64,000 nucleotides of DNA, taken from Euzebyella marina (GTDB lineage: Bacteria > Bacteroidota > Bacteroidia > Flavobacteriales > Flavobacteriaceae). This document shows, piece after piece, positions 35,927 to 44,909 of the stretch (position 1 is the stretch's first letter; the number at the start of each line of letters is the position of its first letter). The position numbers were made by a program, and so were the translations under genes. The notes under the pieces were generated by a model. That model was given only the letters and a program-made list of their open reading frames with translations, searched no databases and was not told where the DNA came from. Where the stretch lies: the NCBI RefSeq assembly GCF_014855515.1, contig NZ_JACYFK010000003.1, positions 599,302 through 663,301 on the forward strand, written 5' to 3'.

Positions 35927-37324
35927 ATGCTGAGAAGAAATTTTGCCATCGTATCGCTCGTTACCTACGGATATAAAACTAAACCTCAAAGAATAATTCA
36001 GTTGACCGTGAGTAAACTTCAAGGTACTCATTATGAACCTATTTTTCATACTAATGTTAATCCAGAAGAGCCAATACCTTCTTATGTCGGCAATAGAACT
36101 GGTTTGACTGACGCGATATTGCACCAGGCGCCCTCGTTCTTAGATATTGCCCAAAGGTTATTAAATGAGCTTGACGATTATATTTTAGTTGCACATGATG
36201 CATCATTGATTCATTATGCTTTACAATCAGAGTTCAATTATTTGGGTTTTGCATTTAATGCTGCACACCTTTGCACTAAGCGCCTAGCAAAAAAATTAAT
36301 GCCAAATATGACGAGTTACGACTTATCATATTTGACTAGAGTATTAAACATTCCATATGAGGAAGGAAACTATTCCGATCGTCTCGGGCAGGCGGTTTCT
36401 ATTCTATTTCAAAGATTGGTGCTGTTAGATGAGAAGGGGGACCTAATTTCTAATCTCTTAAATTCTAAAACTGGGAAGCTTAAAAATGCAATCAAAGACT
36501 CTCATGGCTCGAAGTTCAGCCAATTGCCAAATACGCCTGGCATCTACAAATTTCAAAATAGCGAAGGGAAAGTAATCTATGTAGGCAAGGCTAAAAATAT
36601 TAAAAAAAGGGTCTTAAGCCATTTTTACAGCAATAGTAAAAAGGAAAGATTACTTTGTGAAAGTACTAGTGATATAGATTTTGAAAGAACCGGGAGTGAA
36701 CTTATCGCATTATTGAGAGAAGCAGATTTAATCGATAAATTAAATCCCATCTATAATTATATTCAAAAGAAAGATTATATCACTTATCATATAATATCCC
36801 AAAAGAACAAATTGGGCCTTATGGAGCTAAAAATCGAAAGAAGGCCATTTATGCACTCTCCTAATGAGATATTTTTAAAGAGGGGCGATGCCATTAAACG
36901 GTTAATCGAACTAACGAGTAAATTTAGGTTGTGCCCATTGAAGACTGGCTTGAAAAGTAGATTGGGAAATTGTTATCTTGATGAATTTTCGAATTGTGAT
37001 GGAGTATGTCAAGGTAAGGAGGATATAGGAACTTATAATAATAAAGTCGCTAATGCTTTGCAATATATTGTTAATGAAAAGGATAATTACGTAATTTTTG
37101 AAAAAGGACGTGTTGAAGGTGAAAAGTGCTTGGTATTAGTACTCCATGGGGTATATCAGGGATACGGTTATCTCGACCATTCTCAATCTATTGCTTCAAT
37201 TAATGAGCTGAGGAATTTTATTGACAATAAAAAGCATTCATACCATACTGCTAAAATTATTGCGGCATACAGAACTCGTTATCCACGGAAAGTACGATTA
37301 ATTGAAGAGAATGATATAAGGTAA
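35927..37324 (+). CDS. Degenerate DnaQ-like exonuclease fused to a GIY-YIG domain
   Basis: The 465-residue protein resembles epsilon/UvrC-N-terminus fusions. The N-terminal exonuclease fold (about 1-180) has lost key acids. The first motif reads NFAIVSLVTYG where DTETTG is expected, and later motifs are VAHDASLIHYAL and NYSDRLGQA. The C-terminal GIY-YIG nuclease (about 200-300) is well kept: TPGIYKFQNSEGKVIYVGKA, then Arg in IKKRVLSHF and Glu in SELIALLREADL. It follows the helicase by 6 nt and likely acted with it in DNA repair or processing. Confidence 0.75.
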   Translation: MLRRNFAIVSLVTYGYKTKPQRIIQLTVSKLQGTHYEPIFHTNVNPEEPIPSYVGNRTGLTDAILHQAPSFLDIAQRLLNELDDYILVAHDASLIHYALQSEFNYLGFAFNAAHLCTKRLAKKLMPNMTSYDLSYLTRVLNIPYEEGNYSDRLGQAVSILFQRLVLLDEKGDLISNLLNSKTGKLKNAIKDSHGSKFSQLPNTPGIYKFQNSEGKVIYVGKAKNIKKRVLSHFYSNSKKERLLCESTSDIDFERTGSELIALLREADLIDKLNPIYNYIQKKDYITYHIISQKNKLGLMELKIERRPFMHSPNEIFLKRGDAIKRLIELTSKFRLCPLKTGLKSRLGNCYLDEFSNCDGVCQGKEDIGTYNNKVANALQYIVNEKDNYVIFEKGRVEGEKCLVLVLHGVYQGYGYLDHSQSIASINELRNFIDNKKHSYHTAKIIAAYRTRYPRKVRLIEENDIR

Positions 37325-38055
37325 ATTGGACAAATAGGCCTCCTGCAACGAATGGAGATGTACAGGTTTATTTTATTTCAATTATCATACATTTTCTCAG
37401 CACTTTATCTCTCTATTTTGGATAAAGAGCTTCGCTAAAAAGTCTTGGACACACCTGTTGTTTTTAGCCTTCATTCCATTTAGCCGAACCGCCACGCCGG
37501 TTCGGAACACTTCATTCCGTTCAAAAAACAGGTAAGTCCGCTTTACCCATCGGTAGGCCCCGATTCTGATTTTCTTCCCAGGATGAACGGTAAGGTCTTT
37601 TCGTGCCCTTTCCCGTTCATCCCTGAAAATCGAACCGTACCCTTCTAAATTTTAAGGGGTCTATAATGTATAAGGCCCTTCTCGTTTTGCGGAACTGCGC
37701 AAAACGGGGAATGGCATAACCGATTCCAATTTAAATCCGATTGTTTCCCGGTTAAACTTTCCGTACACTCGGTCTACCACCAGATTTAAAGGAATCGCTA
37801 ATGCCCTTATGGAACCTATCAAGACCAAGGCGAGTTTTTGTGAAAAATAAGGTTTCTACTTCACTAAAGTTTTAAATGGAACAACTGAGTAGCAGACACT
37901 CCCTATTTGTTCACAAAAAGTCTTGACAGAACCCACCTTATCCATAGTGCGGTGCACAAAGGAAATCAAACAAACACCCCTTAAAATTTAATGTGCACAC
38001 CAAAGGGAATTATTAATTATGCCTCCCATAGAGTAGGCTTTAAAATCAAATAGTT
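37325..38055. other. Structured non-coding region before ssb
   Basis: 731 bases without a convincing gene, but richer in G+C and hairpins than the neighbours. Two perfect stems: CCGAACCG/CGGTTCGG (37484-37505) and CGTTTTGCG/CGCAAAACG (37683-37706). CTTCATTCC flanks the first stem in direct repeat. It could hold an origin of transfer or replication, or a structured RNA. Confidence 0.5.
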
Positions 38056-38400
38056 ATGAGTACCATTAGAAATTACGTACAGTTGATCGGAAATGTTGGA
38101 CAAGAACCAACCATTACCAATTTGGATAACGGAAAGAAGGTTGCCCGGTTTTCATTGGCTACTAATGAAAATTATAAGGATTCCAATGGGGTCAAACAAA
38201 CGGATACCAATTGGCATACAATTGTAGCATGGGGCAAGACAGCGGAGGTAGTGGAAAAATTCATTACTAAAGGCAAGGAAGTTGGATTGACCGGTAAATT
38301 GAAGACTAGAACTTATACTACCGATGACGGAAACCAACGCTATGTGACCGAAGTAGTAGCCGACGAAATATTATTAATCGGTAACAAAGGAAAAGAGTAA
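38056..38400 (+). CDS. ssb: Single-stranded DNA-binding protein
   Basis: The 114-residue OB-fold protein starts MSTIRNYVQLIGNVGQEPTI and has VARFSLATNENYKDSNG and TDTNWHTIVAWGKTAE, the classic SSB core. It lacks the long acidic tail that recruits repair proteins in chromosomal SSB, ending GNKGKE instead. Short SSBs of this kind are typical of mobile elements in Bacteroidetes. A hairpin lies between it and the next gene. Confidence 0.92.
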   Translation: MSTIRNYVQLIGNVGQEPTITNLDNGKKVARFSLATNENYKDSNGVKQTDTNWHTIVAWGKTAEVVEKFITKGKEVGLTGKLKTRTYTTDDGNQRYVTEVVADEILLIGNKGKE

Positions 38401-38410
38401 ATGGAGTAAG

Positions 38411-38430
38411 GGGCGGAACAAGTTCCGCCC
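38411..38430 (+). terminator. Hairpin after ssb
   Basis: GGGCGGAAC-AA-GTTCCGCCC, a perfect 9-bp stem, is followed only by TTTC. It may attenuate transcription into 38460. Confidence 0.6.
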
Positions 38431-38459
38431 TTTCATACAACAACTAAAAACTCAGTAAA

Positions 38460-38840
38460 ATGAAAGCAAAAGCAGATGAAATAATGGAACAACTTTCACA
38501 ATTCATAGGAACAGAAGGGTTCTACAGGCTACCATTATTTAAAACTAGATATACCGACGGAATCAAATACCTTTCCGAAGTTGCGGAATGTTTTTGGTTA
38601 ATTACCGATGCCTCGATAATGGCCAAAAGTCTGAGAACTTGTAGTGAATTTGTAACTATAGATTTTAAAAGGCTCTCTGAAACGGAAAGAATGAATTTGG
38701 AATATGAAGCCGAAGTTATCTATAGTGATGGAAACAATAATGTTCTGGTAAAACAAGAATACCTTTATACGGATTTTCCATTGGATGAACTTCGTTTATT
38801 CTTCATTAATGATACCTTGATGTTACCGAGTGAATATTAA
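38460..38840 (+). CDS. DUF6876-like hypothetical protein
   Basis: The 126-residue protein contains GTEGFYRLPLFKTRYTDGIK and VAECFWLITDASI. This resembles DUF6876 proteins often encoded beside ssb on Bacteroidetes mobile elements. The function is unknown. The acidic C-terminal half has no known motif. The gene is probably co-transcribed with ssb. Confidence 0.65.
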   Translation: MKAKADEIMEQLSQFIGTEGFYRLPLFKTRYTDGIKYLSEVAECFWLITDASIMAKSLRTCSEFVTIDFKRLSETERMNLEYEAEVIYSDGNNNVLVKQEYLYTDFPLDELRLFFINDTLMLPSEY

Positions 38841-39049
38841 TAATTCGAGTAAAGGATTAAGTAATCACAGATTGATTGTCCTGATGATGGTCATTCATCC
38901 ATTTTTCAGATAGTTCAAGAAATGCTATAATAAATTGAACTTATGTGAAAAGCATTGTCCTACATTTCAATAAACAGTCATAACCAACCCTGTTCAGAAA
39001 AAGGTTGCTTTTATAAAACTTCCTTTATAATTAGAACTAGAAACAAAGA

Positions 39050-39068
39050 AAGCCCCATAGAGGGGCTT
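39050..39068 (-). terminator. Terminator of the lipoprotein gene
   Basis: AAGCCCC-ATAGA-GGGGCTT folds with a 7-bp stem. On the minus strand it is followed by TTCTTTGTTT, correct for the gene ending at 39091. Confidence 0.7.
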
Positions 39069-39090
39069 CCATATATTTACAAACGGGAGA

Positions 39091-39558
39091 TTAGTCCCCC
39101 TCGCTCAAAGAGAAACTACCATCACCACTGAAAGACTCAACGGTAATCGTCACCGTCCATATCCCAGAAGTTCCTGCATCGGTTACCCCAGAGAAAGAAT
39201 CCGGTTCAACCGCTCCGTTCAAGGATCTGTTCAAAACGATATTTGCGTCCGCATCCGTTACGATCATATTGAAGGTGCCATCTGTGGTCGCCGTGATATC
39301 GGCATTGTAATCTGCCGTAGTGAGATTGTTGTTCCAGCTGAACATACGCGTAGTGGAACCACCGTTGCCAGTAAAACTTGCATCGATGTCACCATTGAAA
39401 TCGGATTGGTCACCAACGGTAAAGTCAGAAGGGCTTGTTCTTAAAGTAGTTCCATTGACCGTTACGCTTGCGGTAGGGTCATCATCCTTGCTACACGCAA
39501 TTACGGTCAATACCATTATTCCTGCAATAACTGATTTGAATAGATTTGAGGTTTTCAT
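39091..39558 (-). CDS. Hypothetical lipoprotein
   Basis: The 155-residue protein has a signal peptide with lipobox IACS, so Cys22 is likely lipidated. An acidic DDD stretch follows, as in the flavobacterial lipoprotein export signal. The mature part is rich in Thr, Ser, Asp and Asn and looks beta-sheet-like. It probably faces the periplasm or cell surface. No family was recognised and no operon partner lies on this strand. Confidence 0.7.
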   Translation of the reverse strand: MKTSNLFKSVIAGIMVLTVIACSKDDDPTASVTVNGTTLRTSPSDFTVGDQSDFNGDIDASFTGNGGSTTRMFSWNNNLTTADYNADITATTDGTFNMIVTDADANIVLNRSLNGAVEPDSFSGVTDAGTSGIWTVTITVESFSGDGSFSLSEGD

Positions 39559-40113
39559 AATTTACTTATTGGAAAATTTTTAAAACTATAGTTTTTGTTT
39601 TGTTGACCTTTAAACAACGATACTAACAATTTCCCTACCCTGTTGTGGTAATGTTTCTCCTTTTTGTTGTGAAGCGCACCATAATCGTTGTGAAATTTAT
39701 TTCCCTGAAGGATTTGCAAAATGGGTAATCATCGAAAAAACGATTAGAAAATTGTTATTTCCCAGGTTTTTGTTTGACCTGTGAATTACAAGAGCAATTG
39801 CGAAAATACAATAGTGAATGCGAAAAGTACAGAACCTATTGCGAAAGGCAGAGAGTAGATATGTGCTGAACACTTTTCTAAATTGGTGCCATTAATTAAT
39901 AGCAGTTTAAAGATAGCCCATTAACAATTAAAGCATCTAAACCAAATCTATTCTGTTATTTGTTCGTCAATTGCCGTTTCATGTGCCATTCCAAGTGTAC
40001 AAAACCCACCGTTTAAATAAACTTTGCCAGCCATACCAGATTGTTAATATTCTAGAGTTTACTATTACCGTACACTTTAATAGTTTACCTTGTACACGTA
40101 TAAATACCACAAA
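39559..40113. other. Regulatory or recombination region before the serine recombinase
   Basis: 555 bp without a gene. It has a palindrome, AAAACTATAGTTTT (39582-39595). TGCGAAA occurs three times at 39799, 39819 and 39840, about two helical turns apart. AGTTTAC plus GTACAC occurs twice (40056-40075 and 40082-40097), and GTGTAC once at 39995. The last set could be resolvase-binding subsites. Confidence 0.5.
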
Positions 40114-40782
40114 ATGAAATTTGGGTACGCAAGGGTAAGCACCAAAACACAAAAGCACGATCTGCAGGTCGATGCATTCTTAAAGGAAGGGGTAGATTCC
40201 AAAAACATCTATGCAGATATTTCATCTGGAGCCAAAGCAGAACGAAAGGGTCTGGATGAAATGATGTCGAAGTTACGCGAAGGCGATACCGTGGTTGTCT
40301 GGAAACTGGACCGGATAGCCAGAAGCCTTTCTCATCTTGCCAAATTGATCGAGGAATTTGAGCAAAAAGGCGTACATTTCAAGAGCATTCAAGAGAGTTT
40401 TATCGACACCACCTCCCCCCATGGTCGGTTTGTTTTCAACATTTTCGCATCCGTAGCCCAATTGGAAAGAGACATTATTATTGAACGGACCCGCGCCGGA
40501 CTGGAAAGTTCACGGCGTAGAGGTGTACGGCTTGGCCGTAAACCGGGCTTGAGCAAAAAGGCTGAGCACAAGGCTATATTGGCTGAACGCTATTATAGGG
40601 ATAATGAATTGAGCGTTGAAGAAATAATGAAATTGATTGACGTAGGCTCCAAGAAAACGCTCTATAAGTATCTCGCTATTCGCGGACGTAGGACTTGTAA
40701 GGAATGTGGTTCTTTGTTTTGGGATAAAGAACAAGATTTAGAAAATGCTTTTTGTTCAAAACACAACCCAATCAAGAATTAA
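40114..40782 (+). CDS. Serine recombinase/resolvase with a C-terminal zinc-finger-like tail
   Basis: The 222-residue recombinase has the catalytic serine at Ser9 (GYARVSTKTQ), the conserved VWKLDRIARSL and GRFVFNIFASVAQLERDI segments, and a DNA-binding domain near 140-190. The C-terminus adds TCKECG...FCSKH, a possible zinc-binding motif not normal in simple resolvases. The ATG at 40114 fits the family start. It lies just before the type I R-M operon in the same direction and may be responsible for its mobility. Confidence 0.85.
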   Translation: MKFGYARVSTKTQKHDLQVDAFLKEGVDSKNIYADISSGAKAERKGLDEMMSKLREGDTVVVWKLDRIARSLSHLAKLIEEFEQKGVHFKSIQESFIDTTSPHGRFVFNIFASVAQLERDIIIERTRAGLESSRRRGVRLGRKPGLSKKAEHKAILAERYYRDNELSVEEIMKLIDVGSKKTLYKYLAIRGRRTCKECGSLFWDKEQDLENAFCSKHNPIKN

Positions 40783-40814
40783 CAATTGTTTCGATTACAA
40801 ATAATATCATTAAA

Positions 40815-42089
40815 ATGAATAAGAATACAGAAGTTAAATGTCCAAATTGTCAAGAAGTCTTTAAAGTAGACGATTCGGTTTATTCTGATATAGTTAAGCA
40901 AGTTCGGGACCAGCAGTTCCAAGATGAAATTAAAAATCGCTTGGATATTGCAGAAAGACAAAAGGCTGATGCCCTTCAATTGAAAGAGTCGCAGTTGATA
41001 AACGAATTCCAACAAAAATTTGCTGAAAAACAAAGAGAGATAGATAGACTTCGAGAGAAAAGCAAGACTGAGCTGATTCAAGAAGTCTCAAAAAAAGACA
41101 ATACAATTAGGGACTTGCAATCCAAATTAGAGCAAGCGGAAACACAAAAGAAACTGGAACTGCAAGAGGCAGTCAGTGTCTTAGAAAAGGAAAAGGACAA
41201 ACTAGAAAACAACCTTAAAACAAAAGAGGTAGAAAAAGAATTATTAGCCAAATCTCTAAAAGATGATTTTAGAAGGGAGTTGGAAACCAAAGATCAAGTC
41301 ATAAAATACCGTGACGAAGAAATTGAGCGCTTAAAAGATTACAAGCAAAAGCTTTCAACCAAAATGGTTGGCGAAACTCTAGAACAACACTGCGAAATTG
41401 AGTTTAATAAAATAAGACCTACGGCTTTTCCAAATGCCTATTTTGAAAAGGATAACGATGCTTCCGGGGGTAGCAAGGGTGATTTTATTTTTAAAGATAA
41501 GGATGCAAATGATAATGAAATTGTATCCATTATGTTTGAAATGAAAAATGAAAATGACCAAACTGCCACTAAAAAACGGAATGAAGATTTTTTTGCCAAA
41601 TTGGATAAAGACAGAAATGCCAAGGGATGCGAATATGCCGTGCTTGTATCGTTATTAGAGGCTGACAATGAGTTTTACAATACTGGAATAGTGGATGTTT
41701 CTTATAAATACGACAAGATGTATGTTATTCGTCCGCAATTTTTTATTCCGATGATTACCCTATTACGCAACGCAGGTAAAAAATCACTGGAGTATAAAAC
41801 GGAGCTCAGTATTATGCGAAATCAAAATTTAGATATTACCAATTTCGAAGAAAAAATCAATGATTTTAAAACTGGATTTGCTCGAAACTATGATTTAGCT
41901 AGTAGACAGTTTGGGGATGCAATCAAAGAAATTGATAAAACCATGACGCATTTACAAAAGACAAAAGATGCACTGCTGGCATCTGTCAATAATTTACGTT
42001 TGGCAAATAACAAAGCGGAGGATTTAACTATAAAGAAGTTAACCTACAACAATCCCACGATGAAGGAAAAATTTAATGAATTAAAGTAA
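40815..42089 (+). CDS. DUF2130 coiled-coil protein with nuclease-like domain
   Basis: The 424-residue protein begins with a Cys pair (VKCPNCQEVFK), then a long coiled coil (about 30-190, rich in Glu, Lys and Gln). A DUF2130 domain follows with GDFIFKDKDANDNEIVSIMF and EMKNEND, which fits a restriction-endonuclease-like core. A further helical tail ends the protein. Such proteins are often near type I R-M genes. It probably assists restriction or repair. hsdM starts 17 bp later. Confidence 0.75.
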   Translation: MNKNTEVKCPNCQEVFKVDDSVYSDIVKQVRDQQFQDEIKNRLDIAERQKADALQLKESQLINEFQQKFAEKQREIDRLREKSKTELIQEVSKKDNTIRDLQSKLEQAETQKKLELQEAVSVLEKEKDKLENNLKTKEVEKELLAKSLKDDFRRELETKDQVIKYRDEEIERLKDYKQKLSTKMVGETLEQHCEIEFNKIRPTAFPNAYFEKDNDASGGSKGDFIFKDKDANDNEIVSIMFEMKNENDQTATKKRNEDFFAKLDKDRNAKGCEYAVLVSLLEADNEFYNTGIVDVSYKYDKMYVIRPQFFIPMITLLRNAGKKSLEYKTELSIMRNQNLDITNFEEKINDFKTGFARNYDLASRQFGDAIKEIDKTMTHLQKTKDALLASVNNLRLANNKAEDLTIKKLTYNNPTMKEKFNELK

Positions 42090-42106
42090 AATAACTCAAC
42101 CAATAA

Positions 42107-43672
42107 ATGGCCAAGAAAAAAGTACTGAAGACCAAATCTATAGAAGAAACCCTTTGGCAATCGTGTGATAAGCTAAGAGGCTCTGTTGAACCCTCGGAAT
42201 ACAAACACGTAGTATTAGGGTTGATTTTCCTGAAATTTACCAGTGATAAATTTGAACAACGAAGACAGGAGCTCATTGCAGAAGGTAAAGAGAAATATGT
42301 AGAAATGAAAGATTTCTACAATATGAAAAACGTATTCTTTCTAGAAGAAGTTTCTCGTTGGTCCTATATCAGTAAAAATGCAAAGCAAGATGATATCGCT
42401 ATTAAAATTGATACGGCTTTGCACACCATCGAAAAAAACAATCCATCGTTAAAAGGAGCCTTACCCGACAACTATTTCTCTCGCTTAGGTTTAGATAAAT
42501 CCAAATTAGGATCATTACTAGATAAAATAAACGAGATAGATACGCTACAAAATGAAGGTCAGGATATTGTTGGAAGAGTGTACGAATATTTCCTATCAAA
42601 ATTTGCGCTAAAAGAAGGAAAAGGAAAGGGAGAATTTTACACCCCAAAAAGTATTGTAAATCTAATTGCCGAAATGATAGAACCTTATAAAGGCATCATC
42701 TATGACCCTGCTTGTGGTTCTGGTGGTATGTTCGTGCAATCCATAAAGTTTATAGAAAATCATCACGGTAATAAGAAAGAGGTCTCTATATATGGTCAAG
42801 AATATACGAACACTACTTATAAACTAGCTAAGATGAATTTAGCCATTCGTGGAATCGCTGCCAATTTAGGCGATAAAGCTGCCGATACCTTTGCGCAAGA
42901 CCAACACAAGGACTTAAAAGCCGATTTTATTATGGCAAATCCTCCTTTCAATCAAAAAGATTGGAGAGGTGCTGATGAGCTGCAAGACGACCCACGATGG
43001 AAAGGCTATGATTTACCTCCAAAAAGCAACGCCAACTATGGTTGGATTTTGAATATGGTAAGTAAACTGTCCGAAAATGGTGTGGCTGGATTTATTTTGG
43101 CTAATGGGGCTCTCTCCGGAGGTGGTGAAGAATACAAAATCCGTAAAAAATTAGTAGAGAATGGCTTGGTGGAAGCCATTGTTATTCTACCAAGAAGTAT
43201 GTTCTACACCACAGACATTAGCGTAACACTTTGGATTTTAAACAAAAACAAAACCGAACGCACTGTTGAATTACCTGATACTATAAGAAACTATCGTAAT
43301 CGTGAGGATGAAATTCTGTTTATGGATTTACGTCAAAAAGGGATTCCCTTTGAAAAGAAATTTATCCAATTTTCAGAAGAAAATATCCAAGATATTACCA
43401 AAACCTATCACAGTTGGCAGCAAAAGGAAACTGACTATAAAGATGTTCCTGAATTCTGCTATTCAGCTTCGCAAGAAGAGATTATAAAGAAAGACTTCTC
43501 TTTAGTGCCTAGTAAATATATTGAGTTTGTAAACCGTGACGAGAACATCAATTTTGAGGAGAAAATGACGGCTCTACAAACGGAATTAAGCGATTTGTTG
43601 CAACAAGAAGCCGAGAGCAAGACCCAATTGTTAAACGTGTTTAAAGAATTAGGTTATGAGCTCGAACTATAA
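42107..43672 (+). CDS. hsdM: Type I R-M methyltransferase subunit
   Basis: The 521-residue N6-adenine methyltransferase has the N-terminal HsdM domain (KSIEETLWQSCDKLRGSVEP), SAM motif I in YDPACGSGGMF (near residue 200) and catalytic motif IV in FIMANPPFNQ (near 277). It forms the modification core with HsdS and hosts HsdR for cleavage. The gene overlaps hsdS by 17 bp, so the two are coupled. All motifs appear intact. Confidence 0.93.
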   Translation: MAKKKVLKTKSIEETLWQSCDKLRGSVEPSEYKHVVLGLIFLKFTSDKFEQRRQELIAEGKEKYVEMKDFYNMKNVFFLEEVSRWSYISKNAKQDDIAIKIDTALHTIEKNNPSLKGALPDNYFSRLGLDKSKLGSLLDKINEIDTLQNEGQDIVGRVYEYFLSKFALKEGKGKGEFYTPKSIVNLIAEMIEPYKGIIYDPACGSGGMFVQSIKFIENHHGNKKEVSIYGQEYTNTTYKLAKMNLAIRGIAANLGDKAADTFAQDQHKDLKADFIMANPPFNQKDWRGADELQDDPRWKGYDLPPKSNANYGWILNMVSKLSENGVAGFILANGALSGGGEEYKIRKKLVENGLVEAIVILPRSMFYTTDISVTLWILNKNKTERTVELPDTIRNYRNREDEILFMDLRQKGIPFEKKFIQFSEENIQDITKTYHSWQQKETDYKDVPEFCYSASQEEIIKKDFSLVPSKYIEFVNRDENINFEEKMTALQTELSDLLQQEAESKTQLLNVFKELGYELEL

Positions 43673-44909
43673 AAAACTTGGCGATTACATACAACCAGTA
43701 AACAAAAGAAATACTGATTTAAAGGTAGAAACACTGTTAGGGGTAAGTATTCAAAAAATATTAATGCCATCCATAGCAAACACGGTAGGTACAAATATGA
43801 AAACCTACAAGATTATAGAGAAAAATCAATTTGCTTATGGTCCAGTAACATCACGTAATGGCGATAAAATTTCCATTGCTTTATTACAAGATTATGATGA
43901 GGCTATTATTTCACAAGCATATACGGTCTTTGAAGTAATTGATAAAAACGAACTGAATCCCGAATACCTAATGATGTGGTTTGGAAGACCAGAATTTGAC
44001 CGTTATGCTCGCTTTAAATCACACGGTTCTGCAAGAGAAACCTTTGATTGGGATGAACTCTGCGAAGTAGAACTCCCCATCCCTTCCATAGAAAAACAAC
44101 GCGAAATAGTTAATGAATACAACACCGTTACCAACCGCATTGAACTTAATGAACAGCTTAACCAAAAACTGGAAGAAACCGCACAAGCCTTGTATAAGCA
44201 TTGGTTTGTGGATTTTGAGTTTCCTAATGAAGAAGGTAAACCTTATAAATCTTCTGGTGGTGAAATGGTTTTTAATGATGAGTTGGATAAGGAGATTCCT
44301 GTGGGGTGGAGAGTGGAGAGATTGGAAAAATTAACTAAAAAGGTCTGTGTAGGGTTTGTAGGCTCTCTTTATGATTCTTATTGTAGCAAGGATGAAGGTA
44401 TACCAATGCTAAGGACAACTGATTTAACTTCTCAAGGAATGTCTTATAAAGACCTTAAATATGTTAATAAGAAATTTCACAGTAAACATATAAAATCTCA
44501 ATTAAAGAAAGGAGATATTTTAGTAGCTAGACACGGAACAAATGGTATGCCTGTTATTTTTGATGCCGATTTTGAGGCTAATTGTTTGAATACAATAATA
44601 ATTAAGCCAGACGAGCTTCGAATATCATCTAAATTAATTTATTGTTATTTGAATTCTATAGAAACAAAAAAACAGATTCAAGGTTCACTTGGTGGCTCAG
44701 TTCAATCAGTACTTAACACCAAAATAATTTCAAATTTATTTTTCTTCAACAGTAATGAAATTACTGATTTAATATCAAGAAAATTACGATTTTTTCAATC
44801 CGAAATTGAAAGAAAAAGAAGCCAATTATTCCAACTAGAAGAACTTCAAAGCTTGTTATTAGCTAAAATGACTAAAGTTGAACTTAAACATTACTGTTCT
44901 CAAAGATGA
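43656..44909 (+). CDS. hsdS: Type I R-M specificity subunit
   Basis: The 417-residue protein has two target-recognition regions, each followed by helical spacer sequence. The first spacer is around LPIPSIEKQREIVNEYNTVT (near residue 145) and LEETAQALYKHWFVDFEFP; the second is at the C-terminus (RKRSQLFQLEELQSLLLAKM). It chooses the DNA site for methylation and cutting. The second half is more AT-rich than hsdM and may have been exchanged. Its stop overlaps the first TIR start as ATGA. Confidence 0.9.
   Translation: MSSNYKKLGDYIQPVNKRNTDLKVETLLGVSIQKILMPSIANTVGTNMKTYKIIEKNQFAYGPVTSRNGDKISIALLQDYDEAIISQAYTVFEVIDKNELNPEYLMMWFGRPEFDRYARFKSHGSARETFDWDELCEVELPIPSIEKQREIVNEYNTVTNRIELNEQLNQKLEETAQALYKHWFVDFEFPNEEGKPYKSSGGEMVFNDELDKEIPVGWRVERLEKLTKKVCVGFVGSLYDSYCSKDEGIPMLRTTDLTSQGMSYKDLKYVNKKFHSKHIKSQLKKGDILVARHGTNGMPVIFDADFEANCLNTIIIKPDELRISSKLIYCYLNSIETKKQIQGSLGGSVQSVLNTKIISNLFFFNSNEITDLISRKLRFFQSEIERKRSQLFQLEELQSLLLAKMTKVELKHYCSQR

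Noticed and set aside
40114..44909. Phase-variable hsdS switching by the serine recombinase
   Set aside because: Only one hsdS is present and no second, inverted specificity gene or inverted repeats were seen. Invertase function here is unsupported.
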